NCBI GenBank assembly: GCA_029861955.1
Contig: JAOTYK010000001.1
Location: 124,001-188,000 of the forward strand
Direction: 5' to 3'
Length of the DNA stretch: 64,000 bases
DNA from: Acidobacteriota bacterium
GTDB lineage: Bacteria > Acidobacteriota > Polarisedimenticolia > Polarisedimenticolales > Polarisedimenticolaceae
A program made the translations under genes and the position numbers. The notes beneath the pieces were generated by a model that was not told where the DNA came from, did not search any database, and worked only from the letters and a program-made list of their open reading frames with translations. Within the stretch, counting starts at the first letter, position 1. Each line of letters starts with the position of its first letter. This document shows, one piece after another, positions 23,523 to 31,609 of the stretch.

Positions 23523-25129
23523 ACGGTTACCGGCATCGCCGTACGAATCTCCTCGACGGCCTGGATCTCCTCGAGCGCGGCGGTCGGTATCGGCGAGTCC
23601 ACCTGCAGGATTGCGACCGCGCCCCTTCGGTCGCCACCCCGTCCAAGTTGGATGCCACCGATGTTCACGTCGTTGCGGCCGAGGATCATCGCGATCTGTC
23701 CGAATACACCCGGGCGATCCTGATTCCGAACGTAGAGCAGATGGCCTTCCGGATTGGCCTCGATCGGGACACCGTCGATCTCGACGAGCCGTGGAGCCGC
23801 GTCGGGTGAGGTCAGCGTTCCTGCCAGCGCAATGGAGCCCCGATCGGTATGGAGCGTGAGCCGGAGCAGTCCGGCACGGGTCGTCGGTTCGCTGCTGCGA
23901 CTCTCCTCGATCGTGATCCCGCGTTCGGCGGCCAGCGGCAGTGCATTGACCAACGAGACCGGCGTAGTGAGGATCGGTGTCAGAAGACCCCGCACCGCCG
24001 ACACCACGAGGGGCTTGAGAGTCAGCTCGGCGAGTTCCCCGAACGTCTGCAATTCGATGCGCTGGATACCGCCGTCGGCGACCTGGGCCAGGAAGCGAGC
24101 GGATCGTTCCGCCAGCTCCATCGCCGGCGCGGTCTTCTTGGATGTCTCACGATCCATCGACGGGAGGTTCACCGCATCGAGGATGACGCCCTCGACGAGG
24201 TAGTCGCGCACCTTCTCGGCAATCTCGACTCCGACTCGGACCTGCGCCTCGCGAGTTGATGCACCCAGGTGCGGGGTCGCGACCACGCGCGGGTGTTCCA
24301 CCAATCGGAAGTCCGTCGGCGGTTCCGTCTCGTAGACGTCAACGGCGGCGCCCCCGATATGTCCGGAGTCCAATGCGTCGAGGAGTGCGGATTCGTCTAT
24401 CAGACCGCCACGAGCACAGTTGATCAGAAGCGCACCCTTCTTCATCGTTGCGATCGACTTCGCGTTGATCAGGTGATGGGTATCTTTGTTCTTCGGAACG
24501 TGTAGCGATACGACGTCGGCACGGGCCAACACATCTTCCAGGGAGAGGACCTCGATGCCGAGGGTCTCCCCGTGTTCGGCAGAGACGTACGGGTCGTAAC
24601 CGATGACCTCCATTCGGAGCCCCTTCGCGATACGAGCCACCTCTCGACCGATCCGACCCAGGCCGACGAGGCCCAGGGTCTTTCCGGCGACCTCCTGGCC
24701 CATGTACTTCTTTCGCTCCCACTTCCCGGCACGCAGATCGGCGTTCGACGGCACGACGTTGCGGGCCATCGCCAACAGGTGAGCGACCGTCAGCTCGGCA
24801 GCGGCCACCGAGTTCCCGCCGGGGGTATTCATCACGACGATGCCTGCGCGTGTCGCGGCCTCGAGGTCGATGTTGTCGACACCGCTACCGGCACGGCCGA
24901 TCACCTTCAGCCGATCCGCCGCCTCGATGGCGGTGGCGTCGGGTCGGGTGGCAGAGCGCACGATCAGGCCGTCCTGGCCTTTCAACGCCTCCCTGAACTC
25001 CTCCGGACTCATCCCGGTACGAACGGTGACCTCGAAGCCAGGGGACTGCTCCAGGGCTTCGACGCCCAGAGGAGAGATCGCGTCGGCCACGAGAACACGA
25101 AATACGGGTCGGTCAGGCTGGTTCGCCAT
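23519..25129 (-). CDS. serA: D-3-phosphoglycerate dehydrogenase, ACT-domain form
   Basis: SerA oxidises 3-phosphoglycerate, the first step of serine synthesis. The 536-aa protein has the bacterial/mammalian long layout: substrate- and NAD-binding domains with GLVGLGRIGREVARIA (nucleotide loop, about 145-160), the catalytic Arg in NCARGGLID, Glu in ETEPP and His in ATPHLGAST. An intervening (ASB) domain spans about 320-450, and a C-terminal ACT domain covers about 460-535 (LLYVRNQDRPGVFGQIAMIL), consistent with serine feedback. ATG 25129 has GAGGA 8 nt upstream. An inverted repeat lies in the upstream region (25177-25233). Confidence 0.95.
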   Translation of the reverse strand: MANQPDRPVFRVLVADAISPLGVEALEQSPGFEVTVRTGMSPEEFREALKGQDGLIVRSATRPDATAIEAADRLKVIGRAGSGVDNIDLEAATRAGIVVMNTPGGNSVAAAELTVAHLLAMARNVVPSNADLRAGKWERKKYMGQEVAGKTLGLVGLGRIGREVARIAKGLRMEVIGYDPYVSAEHGETLGIEVLSLEDVLARADVVSLHVPKNKDTHHLINAKSIATMKKGALLINCARGGLIDESALLDALDSGHIGGAAVDVYETEPPTDFRLVEHPRVVATPHLGASTREAQVRVGVEIAEKVRDYLVEGVILDAVNLPSMDRETSKKTAPAMELAERSARFLAQVADGGIQRIELQTFGELAELTLKPLVVSAVRGLLTPILTTPVSLVNALPLAAERGITIEESRSSEPTTRAGLLRLTLHTDRGSIALAGTLTSPDAAPRLVEIDGVPIEANPEGHLLYVRNQDRPGVFGQIAMILGRNDVNIGGIQLGRGGDRRGAVAILQVDSPIPTAALEEIQAVEEIRTAMPVTV

Positions 25130-25397
25130 CGCTCAAATCCTCATTGCTGGTTCGTTTTCGTCGACTGAAAGTCGTGGGAATAGCCAGTGTAGCAGCCGTT
25201 TCCCGACGTTGCCGACGCCTGTCTGGCTATTCCGTCCGGGTATTCCGGGGTTGCCGAGGGATTCCGGATCGAGGCCGAAATTACCTCTGCCGGATTACTA
25301 AAATAACTATTCCTATAAGAAATTATCTATCTACATTTACTACATGAAACATAGCGAAGACACTTCCTTCGGATACACGCAAATACGGGGTAGGGCA
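25130..25397. other. Divergent intergenic region between serA and a small secreted protein
   Basis: A 268-nt stretch without a supported gene. It contains a perfect 11-bp inverted repeat (25177-25187 with 25223-25233) on the serA side and a markedly AT-rich block at about 25285-25345 on the other side. The AT-rich block includes the -10-like TAAAAT (25299-25304) but no convincing -35 partner. No sigma-54 -24/-12 element with correct GG-N10-GC spacing was found. Confidence 0.5.
25177..25233. promoter_or_regulatory. Perfect 11-bp inverted repeat upstream of serA
   Basis: GGAATAGCCAG (25177-25187) and CTGGCTATTCC (25223-25233) are exact reverse complements separated by 35 nt. They sit 48-104 nt upstream of the serA ATG and 165 nt upstream of the small secreted protein. 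This could be a pair of operator half-sites or a stem in a serA leader RNA. There is no T-run, so it is not a terminator. Confidence 0.55.
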
Positions 25398-25748
25398 ATG
25401 AATGACCATCGAATGAGACTCGGACGGTACGGCCTCCTGGCCCTTTTGCTGGCATTGGCGCCCCTGTTGGGCGTTGGAACCGTGGCTGGAGACGACGGTA
25501 AAGGCCTGGAAGTGGGCACTTGTGACGTCGAATCCAATGAGGTTGTGGTCCAGGTCATCAACGAATCGTCCGTGACCCGGATGGCCTCGGTTGAGGTCGT
25601 GGCCCTGGTTCAGGGCAAATACGTCGAGAGCCGGGTTGTGGCTCTGAAAGTGTCTCCGTACTCGGATTCGGATGCGATGGTCAGCTTTTCCGGTGTGGTG
25701 GATACGGTGATCCTCGCAGGAGCGATCGAGGACATGAATCCCTGGTAG
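25398..25748 (+). CDS. Small secreted beta-rich protein (family member A)
   Basis: A 116-aa protein with a signal peptide (residues 1-31; LLALLLALAPLLGVGTVAG) and a mature part of about 85 residues made of alternating strands (VVVQVINESSV, ASVEVVALVQG, VVALKVSPYS). It ends TVILAGAIEDMNPW. ATG 25398 is preceded by GGGGTAGGG; an upstream ATG at 25344 is less likely because it would bury the signal sequence. The mature part aligns by eye with the products at 30698, 31253 and 34061: each has a V-x-V/N-S start, two central strands and a final VGI(V/E)(E/D) strand. It lies 62 nt upstream of the first giant kinase regulator. No known family was recognised. Confidence 0.7.
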   Translation: MNDHRMRLGRYGLLALLLALAPLLGVGTVAGDDGKGLEVGTCDVESNEVVVQVINESSVTRMASVEVVALVQGKYVESRVVALKVSPYSDSDAMVSFSGVVDTVILAGAIEDMNPW

Positions 25749-25775
25749 GGGCTCAACCGATCAGAGCGGAATTCG

Positions 25776-25790
25776 TCTCATATTGAGACA
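25776..25790. promoter_or_regulatory. Short perfect inverted repeat before the regulator gene
   Basis: GTCTCA-TAT-TGAGAC lies 20 nt upstream of the ATG at 25811 and 28 nt after the upstream stop. It could be an operator, a translation-affecting hairpin or a weak terminator without a T-run. The sequence alone does not decide. Confidence 0.35.
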
Positions 25791-25810
25791 TTGATTGTAT
25801 ATTTCGTCGG

Positions 25811-28800
25811 ATGGCTTCATCCCACGAACCACCCAAGAAGGCAGGACGGCGCCTGATCGCCCAAGGCGCCAGTGGTCGTGTCTGGTTTCTACCTCCGAAT
25901 GTGTCGCAGCCTCACCCACGAGCGATCAAGGAACTGATAGACGAATCTCCCGAGGAGGTTGAACGACTTCGGGCCGAATTCGCCACCCTCGCTGGCCTTC
26001 GCCATCCAGGACTGATCCAAGTTCACCGATTCCACCCCGCCCGCGGCAATCAGCCTTCTAGCTACGAAATGGAATTCGTCGAAGGGGAGAACTTTGTCGA
26101 CGCGTTCCGGGAACGGCCGCATGAGGAATTCGACGGGCTCGCAGCAGAGTGCTTGAGGGCCCTGTCATTCCTTCATGACTTCGGTTTCATCCATCGCGAT
26201 ATCAAGCCTGCCAACTTGATGATTCGGAAGAACCCGGTTGTGGGGCACCGAGTGGTCTATCTCGATTTCGGACTGGCGCTCGAACGCACCGACCCGTCTG
26301 ATCAGGTCGGGGCCGGAACGGTTCCGTATATGGCTCCCGAGCTGTTCGAAGGCAAAGCCCCTTCAAGGGAAAGCGACATTTACTCATTGGGCGTGGTGTT
26401 CTATCAGGCCCTTCACGGACGGTTGCCGTTTGCCTGGATAGATGGAAACCTGACACGCTATTTGGAAGAATCACGAGCTGGACTTCAGGGTTGTCCCTCA
26501 GACTCGAGCCCACTTGCGGCGCGGATGCACGGGCTGATTGAGTCCATGCTGCATCCCGACGTGACGCGACGGCAATCGCGTTGTGACCAGTTGATCGCGC
26601 GTCTCGGGGAAGCGACCAACCGCTTGATTCCCAACGAGACACCAGCCACACGTCGTGCGCGGATCGAATCGGGGTCACCGATCGCTGTCGACTCAGCGAT
26701 CGAGTGTCTTGGCGAGTTAATAAATGCTGAGACAGGGCCAAACGTAGTTCTGCTGGCAGGCGACGTGGCTAGCGGAAAGAGCCGACTTCTCGACTGGGCG
26801 CGGGCGGAAGCGGTTAGTCGCGGGCTGCATGTTGTAGACATCCGTGACGAAGACGACTTGATCCTCGGCGACAGCTCCGATCATCGCCTGGCGATTATCG
26901 ACACCTTGGAGACAGCTCCGAAGGCCGTACAGGACTGGTTCTGCGAGCGCGCTCGCCTCGGTGGAGATGACTCACTTGCCATTGCGGCAGCAGTTCGGGA
27001 GCAAGAGGCGATACACCCTGGATTGCAAACGATCCTCCGTGATGACCGGGGTTCCTCGAGAATTCGCTGTCATCGACTTGGTCCGTTCGATCGAGGCGGG
27101 TGTGTTGCCCTCGCACGTCGAGCCGAACCTGACGTGTTGGTCAGTGAGGAACGAGCGGCGTGGCTGTTGGAGCAGTCAGGGGGGCAGCCAGCAATCCTTG
27201 GGCTGCTGGTCAGTGAACAACGTTGGGAGAATCATCAGCCCGGTGAGGCGCTTCCCGAACTCACTGCGACCTTCGTAGCGCGGATCGATGAGTTGGCAAT
27301 CGACGCGCGAGCGGCAGTCGAACGGCTCGCCGTTGTACCAGGTTCCGTTCGACTCGGAGAGTGGGCTGCGCTAACCGGCATGGAGGACGTGTTACTACGG
27401 CAAGTCACCAACGAACTGACCAGGTCGGGTCTCGTGAGTCTGGACGGAGACCGCGTGCGGGTTGCGTCGAGATGGGTGCAGACCGCGATACTCTCGGCTA
27501 TCGACCCAGCGCAAATCCGACCGATGCATCGGGAAACCGCAGAGTGGATCGAGCAGTCCGGGCGAGGGGATCTAGGTGGCCTGAGTCTGGCAACTGTCTG
27601 GAGAAAAGCAGGCCGGCCCGATCGTGCGCGGGAGATAGCGATCGCAGTCGCGGACAACGCGCGTCACAGCAATGATCGTCGTCTGGCAGTCCAGGCTACC
27701 GAGGAGCTTCTGAGAAACACAGACCCAAGATCCGTGGAGTGGGGTGCGGCACGACTGGAACTCGGAGCCGTTCGGTTCGCAGACGAAGACTATCTTCCTG
27801 CTCTTCGGAGCTATACAGCGGGCCTGAGGGGTTGTGACGACATCCGAGAGAGATTGAGCATCGAACTGCGCCGTGCTGAGATTCTAGCGCGGCTGCAGAA
27901 GAGCGATCACGCCGCCAGACTTGCAGAGAAAGCGATCCGTGTCGGCACGGCTTTCGATTGGGAACTTGAGACGGCTCACGGCCAGATCGTAAGTGGGATG
28001 GCGATGGTCAGCGGAGGAGACCTGAGGCCGGCAGAACCGCTTCTCGAGAGCGCCTACGCCGCTTGTTCACGGGTTGGCGACGATGAAGGGGCAACCATAT
28101 CGGCCCATTTGCTGGCGACCTGTCTCAAGATCAACGGTCCACTCTCTGACGCTATCCGCTGGTGCGAGGTTGGGCTCGAACTTGCCGAGAATTGTTCAGA
28201 TCATCGTCAGGTCGTCAATTCGTTGATCACACTCGCGGATTTCAACAATCACGCGACGGGTAAGTTGAAACGGAGAGCCTATCTGGCGAAGGCGAGGGAT
28301 CTCGCTGAAGGGCAGCGACTCATGTCGAGATTCGCCTGGGTCCTTGACCGCGAGTGCGTTGACATGACCCTTGACGAAGACTACGAGAACGCTCTTCTGT
28401 CTGTTCAAGAGCTGTTGCGAATTCAGGCGAGACTTGGAATGGTCCTCGATCAAGCCGAGGGGCGCGCGCTCGAGATTCTTAACTTGCTGGGTCGACACAC
28501 GGAGGTTATCCCTCGTTCGGAACGCGAACTCAAGGAGGCACAGCGGACGGGAGACCGCCTTGGAGAATCCGCCCAGCTAGACCATTGGTTGAACGCCGCC
28601 GTCCCATTAGAGCGATCGGTGACGGAGCGCATTCGTCGAGCCGCCCGCCCAACCGAGTACGATGCAGACTTCAGCCCTCGCAACCAACGTCATCTAGAGT
28701 CGTCTCAACTTAAACTCTCGATCTATACGTCCTGTCCCGACTTAGACGACGTATATGAACGTTTCTGCAACGGCGTTGACGAGGGCGCCAAACTTGGTTT

Positions 28801-30628
28801 CGTCCGTACCGAATTCGCAAGGATTTGCCTTCTACGATGCGAGTACTTCAAGCACAAACAATCCCTCAACGAAGCCCTCGAGCAAGCAGACACCGCCCTA
28901 CAGGAAGCCAACAACGAAGAGCTGCACGGCATCGCCGCCAGCGCCCAGGTCCTGCGCTGCGAGATTCTCACCGAGCTCGACCGCGATGCCGAAGCGGAAG
29001 AAGCCCGCGTGGCCGGCAAGAAATCGTTACAGATCGTCGCCGACCGCATCAAGGATGACGACCTGCGCGCCGATTTTCTTGGACAGCCTGCCTACCGCGT
29101 TTTGCACGAAGAGCGGACCCAGGAAGCCGGCGAAGAGCGACTGCTCGCCGTCTACGAGATGATCCGCCAACTCAACTCCGAGCAAGAGCCGGAGTGGATG
29201 CTGGAGTCGACGCTGGATATGGCGCTCTCGGTCGTCAATGCCGATCGCGGCATGATTCTGCTGCGGGACGAGGCGACGGGGGAGTACAGAGTTCGTCTGG
29301 CGAGGAATCTCGAGAAGGAGACGATCGAGGATGCCGCTCGTTTCTCTCGCAACGTCGTGTTGCAGACGGCGACGGGTAAGGCGGTGCTGGCCATGGATAC
29401 CGGTAGTGACGAGCGGCTGCGCGATCTGCGCAGTGTCAGTCTCTACGGGATCCGTTCGGTTCTCTGTGTGCCGCTGCGGACGCGAGGAACGATCATCGGC
29501 GCGGTCTATCTCGACAGTCAGGTGGCTGGGGTCGTGTTTGTGCCCGAGGATCTTCAGTTCCTCGAGGCGTTTGCGGATCATGCGGCTCTCGCGCTGCAGA
29601 ATGCCCATAGCCGTCGACGGTTGGAGCGGGAAAACCAGCGTTTGCGGAGTGCGATCGGGGAGCGGGATGGGTTCTGCGATCTCGTCGGACGATCGGCCCC
29701 GATGCAACGAACCTACAGTTGGATCGAGCGGGTGGCGGAGACGTCGTTGCCGGTGTTGGTGCAGGGGGAGAGTGGGACCGGCAAGGAACTGGTGGCTCAC
29801 GCGATCCACCAGACGAGTCTGCGGAGTCGACGGGCGTTCGTGTCCGAGAACTGCGCCTCGATCGCAGAGTCGCTCCTGGAAAGCGAGCTGTTCGGCCATG
29901 TGAAGGGTGCGTTCACCGGAGCGGATCGAGATCGTGACGGGTTGTTCGCGCAAGCGGACGGTGGGACGTTATTCCTCGACGAGATCGGTGACATGCCGTT
30001 GTCGATGCAGGCGCGTCTCCTCCGTGTCCTGCAGGAGGGCGAGGTCCGGCCGGTCGGCGGCAACCAGACGTTGTCTGTCGATGTTCGTGTGATCGCGGCG
30101 ACCCATCGAAACTTGACGACGGAGGTTGCCGAAGGACGTTTCCGCGAAGACCTCCTCTACAGGTTGCTGGTGCTACCCATCGACCTCGCACCGCTGCGCG
30201 ATCGGCTGGGGGATGTCCCGTTGCTGGTGGATCATTTCCTGACGCGGGCGGCCCGGGAACGTCAGGAGAATCCGCTGCGAATCGAGACCGCGGCGATGGA
30301 CTACCTCGAGCGTTGTCAGTGGCCAGGCAATGTTCGGGAACTCCAGAGTGTGATCCAACGACTGGTTCTGGTCGCGTCGCCGGGACCGATCACGCAGCAG
30401 CACGTCGCGCAAGATCCGTTCCTCGCCGGGCACGAAAAGGACGACGCGAAGCGCGTTTCCGGGCCGCAGGAATCGCCGGGTCCGCTCTCGCTTCACGACA
30501 ACGAACGGCAGCAGATCGACGCGGCCCTGGCCGCTTGTGACGGAAACAAGACCCTGGCGGCCCGTCGCCTGGGGATCTCACGCGCCACAATCTTCAGAAA
30601 AATCAAGAAATTCGGGCTTGAGGGCTGA
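25811..30628 (+). CDS. Ser/Thr kinase-ATPase-TPR-GAF-sigma-54 activator fusion (regulator 1)
   Basis: A 1605-aa multidomain regulator, cytoplasmic, with no membrane segment. The Hanks-type kinase (about 10-270) has GASGRV, AIKEL (ATP-binding Lys about 39), HRDIKPANL (about 128), DFG (about 152) and APE, all intact. An AAA/STAND-like ATPase follows with P-loop GDVASGKSR (about 317). TPR helices occupy about 600-1090. The GAF domain (about 1118-1266) contains GIRSVLCVPL. The sigma-54 AAA+ domain has GESGTGKE (about 1319), GAFTGA (about 1366), FLDEIGDM and the arginine-finger region. The Fis-type HTH is about 1560-1603 (AARRLGISRATIFRKIKKFGL). The layout predicts phosphorylation- or ligand-controlled activation of sigma-54 promoters. 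The N-terminal two thirds look lower in G+C than the C-terminal third. Confidence 0.92.
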   Translation: MASSHEPPKKAGRRLIAQGASGRVWFLPPNVSQPHPRAIKELIDESPEEVERLRAEFATLAGLRHPGLIQVHRFHPARGNQPSSYEMEFVEGENFVDAFRERPHEEFDGLAAECLRALSFLHDFGFIHRDIKPANLMIRKNPVVGHRVVYLDFGLALERTDPSDQVGAGTVPYMAPELFEGKAPSRESDIYSLGVVFYQALHGRLPFAWIDGNLTRYLEESRAGLQGCPSDSSPLAARMHGLIESMLHPDVTRRQSRCDQLIARLGEATNRLIPNETPATRRARIESGSPIAVDSAIECLGELINAETGPNVVLLAGDVASGKSRLLDWARAEAVSRGLHVVDIRDEDDLILGDSSDHRLAIIDTLETAPKAVQDWFCERARLGGDDSLAIAAAVREQEAIHPGLQTILRDDRGSSRIRCHRLGPFDRGGCVALARRAEPDVLVSEERAAWLLEQSGGQPAILGLLVSEQRWENHQPGEALPELTATFVARIDELAIDARAAVERLAVVPGSVRLGEWAALTGMEDVLLRQVTNELTRSGLVSLDGDRVRVASRWVQTAILSAIDPAQIRPMHRETAEWIEQSGRGDLGGLSLATVWRKAGRPDRAREIAIAVADNARHSNDRRLAVQATEELLRNTDPRSVEWGAARLELGAVRFADEDYLPALRSYTAGLRGCDDIRERLSIELRRAEILARLQKSDHAARLAEKAIRVGTAFDWELETAHGQIVSGMAMVSGGDLRPAEPLLESAYAACSRVGDDEGATISAHLLATCLKINGPLSDAIRWCEVGLELAENCSDHRQVVNSLITLADFNNHATGKLKRRAYLAKARDLAEGQRLMSRFAWVLDRECVDMTLDEDYENALLSVQELLRIQARLGMVLDQAEGRALEILNLLGRHTEVIPRSERELKEAQRTGDRLGESAQLDHWLNAAVPLERSVTERIRRAARPTEYDADFSPRNQRHLESSQLKLSIYTSCPDLDDVYERFCNGVDEGAKLGFVRTEFARICLLRCEYFKHKQSLNEALEQADTALQEANNEELHGIAASAQVLRCEILTELDRDAEAEEARVAGKKSLQIVADRIKDDDLRADFLGQPAYRVLHEERTQEAGEERLLAVYEMIRQLNSEQEPEWMLESTLDMALSVVNADRGMILLRDEATGEYRVRLARNLEKETIEDAARFSRNVVLQTATGKAVLAMDTGSDERLRDLRSVSLYGIRSVLCVPLRTRGTIIGAVYLDSQVAGVVFVPEDLQFLEAFADHAALALQNAHSRRRLERENQRLRSAIGERDGFCDLVGRSAPMQRTYSWIERVAETSLPVLVQGESGTGKELVAHAIHQTSLRSRRAFVSENCASIAESLLESELFGHVKGAFTGADRDRDGLFAQADGGTLFLDEIGDMPLSMQARLLRVLQEGEVRPVGGNQTLSVDVRVIAATHRNLTTEVAEGRFREDLLYRLLVLPIDLAPLRDRLGDVPLLVDHFLTRAARERQENPLRIETAAMDYLERCQWPGNVRELQSVIQRLVLVASPGPITQQHVAQDPFLAGHEKDDAKRVSGPQESPGPLSLHDNERQQIDAALAACDGNKTLAARRLGISRATIFRKIKKFGLEG

Positions 30629-30641
30629 TCGATCGTCCCCC

Positions 30642-30670
30642 TTGGTTCCTGGGACCGGTCGCGTTATAAT
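30642..30670 (+). promoter_or_regulatory. Probable sigma-70-type promoter of the small secreted protein B
   Basis: TTGGTT (30642-30647), a 17-nt spacer and a perfect TATAAT (30665-30670), 28 nt upstream of ATG 30698. The -10 is ideal and the -35 is half-matching. It implies that gene B can be transcribed independently of regulator 1. Confidence 0.5.
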
Positions 30671-30697
30671 TTTGGCCGTCTAGCATCGGAGTTGAGA

Positions 30698-31147
30698 ATG
30701 GTCTGCTGTCGAATGGCCCGGATAGCTCTCGTCTGCGTCGTGGTCGCGTCGTGTCTGTCGGCCTACGTGAGCACGTCGGCTGCCAGCGAAGGTCTGCGAT
30801 TCCAAAGCGTGCAGATCGTCGGCAGCCACCTTGTGACGGTCGTCGCCAACGACTCCGGTCAGGGCGCCGTGGCTCATGTCAGCGGCAGTATGAGAGTGTC
30901 TGGATTGATCGTTCCGTTCTCGCAATGGACGTACGTGGCGGCTCATCAGACAGCGACCGTCGATTTTCAGTTTGCCGGTTCCGATCTGACGCTGCTGGTG
31001 GTTGCTATCGACGGCTACGCGGTCGGTACCCCGGGCCCCGGCGATGGGGGCGGTGACGCTTGCGTCACTTCAGCCGGATGTGAAAGCATCCTCGCTCAGT
31101 CCGATCCGGCTCTGCCTGGCACCGAAGGACCGGACCCAATTCACTGA
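30698..31147 (+). CDS. Small secreted beta-rich protein (family member B)
   Basis: A 149-aa protein. The signal peptide (1-29) ends ...YVSTSAAS. The mature domain has strands LVTVVANDSG, HVSGSMRVSG, ATVDFQFAG and LTLLVVAIDG. A low-complexity Gly/Pro/Cys tail (PGPGDGGGDACVTSAGCES) ends with GTEGPDPIH. The tail sets it apart from its relatives, but the ending resembles the VEGPDPIPR end of the next gene product. ATG 30698 has GGAG 6 nt upstream; TTG 30692 is a less likely start. The gene stands 69 nt after regulator 1 with its own promoter-like sequence. Confidence 0.65.
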   Translation: MVCCRMARIALVCVVVASCLSAYVSTSAASEGLRFQSVQIVGSHLVTVVANDSGQGAVAHVSGSMRVSGLIVPFSQWTYVAAHQTATVDFQFAGSDLTLLVVAIDGYAVGTPGPGDGGGDACVTSAGCESILAQSDPALPGTEGPDPIH

Positions 31148-31170
31148 ATCTCCGGCTTTCGCCTACTTTC

Positions 31171-31184
31171 TATAATTCTATAAT
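31171..31184 (+). promoter_or_regulatory. Tandem TATAAT-like -10 elements before gene C
   Basis: Two TATAAT hexamers overlap in phase at 31171-31176 and 31179-31184, within an AT-rich stretch 70-80 nt upstream of ATG 31253. No good -35 lies at 16-18 nt from either. A separate TTGACG (31196-31201) with TATTCA (31219-31224) at 17-nt spacing is an alternative. Confidence 0.35.
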
Positions 31185-31252
31185 TTAAATCTTGCTTGAC
31201 GACTCTCTACCGTCGAAGTATTCAACTGCACGTAGGGGAAGGGAGAGTTGTG

Positions 31253-31609
31253 ATGCGCACGCATTGGGTTCGATGCGGTGCCCTGATCGTTCTGTTGCTG
31301 GCATGCGTGCTGGGTCCCGGTTCGTCGGCAACCCAGGCGATGGTCTCTTCGGCGGATGACGGTCTCCAGGTATCGGTCACCCACAGTATGGGAGGGTCCG
31401 TTGTCGTCATGGTGTCCAACACCACTGACTTCAGACGTGATGCCGTCCTGTTTATCGAGATCCACACGATCTCCGGCTCCAAGTCGCGTCGCTACGTCCC
31501 GATCTCGGTCCCCGCACGTTCGACGATCCAGGTTCACTGGGACCTGGGGATGCCCTACTCCGAGGTCATTGTCGGTATCGTCGAAGGACCGGACCCGATC
31601 CCGCGCTAG
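31253..31609 (+). CDS. Small secreted beta-rich protein (family member C)
   Basis: A 118-aa protein with signal peptide 1-29 ([20 protein letters not shown]) and a mature domain of about 85 aa. The strands are [34 protein letters not shown] and [19 protein letters not shown] 31253 has GGGAG 7 nt upstream. The stop shares CTAG (31606-31609) with the convergent aconitase stop. It has the same size, layout and terminal strand as the products at 25398, 30698 and 34061. No catalytic residues or known domain were recognised; an Ig-like sandwich is likely. Confidence 0.7.
   Translation: MRTHWVRCGALIVLLLACVLGPGSSATQAMVSSADDGLQVSVTHSMGGSVVVMVSNTTDFRRDAVLFIEIHTISGSKSRRYVPISVPARSTIQVHWDLGMPYSEVIVGIVEGPDPIPR

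Noticed and set aside
25130-25397. Possible sigma-54 (-24/-12) promoter near GGGTATTCCGGGGTTGC
   Set aside because: The GG and GC elements are not 10 nt apart, so the spacing needed by sigma-54 is missing. I found no convincing site upstream of B, C or D either.
30642-30660. GGTTCC-TG-GGACC as a terminator after regulator 1
   Set aside because: The stem is short and imperfect and is not followed by a T-run. It overlaps a better promoter-like arrangement.
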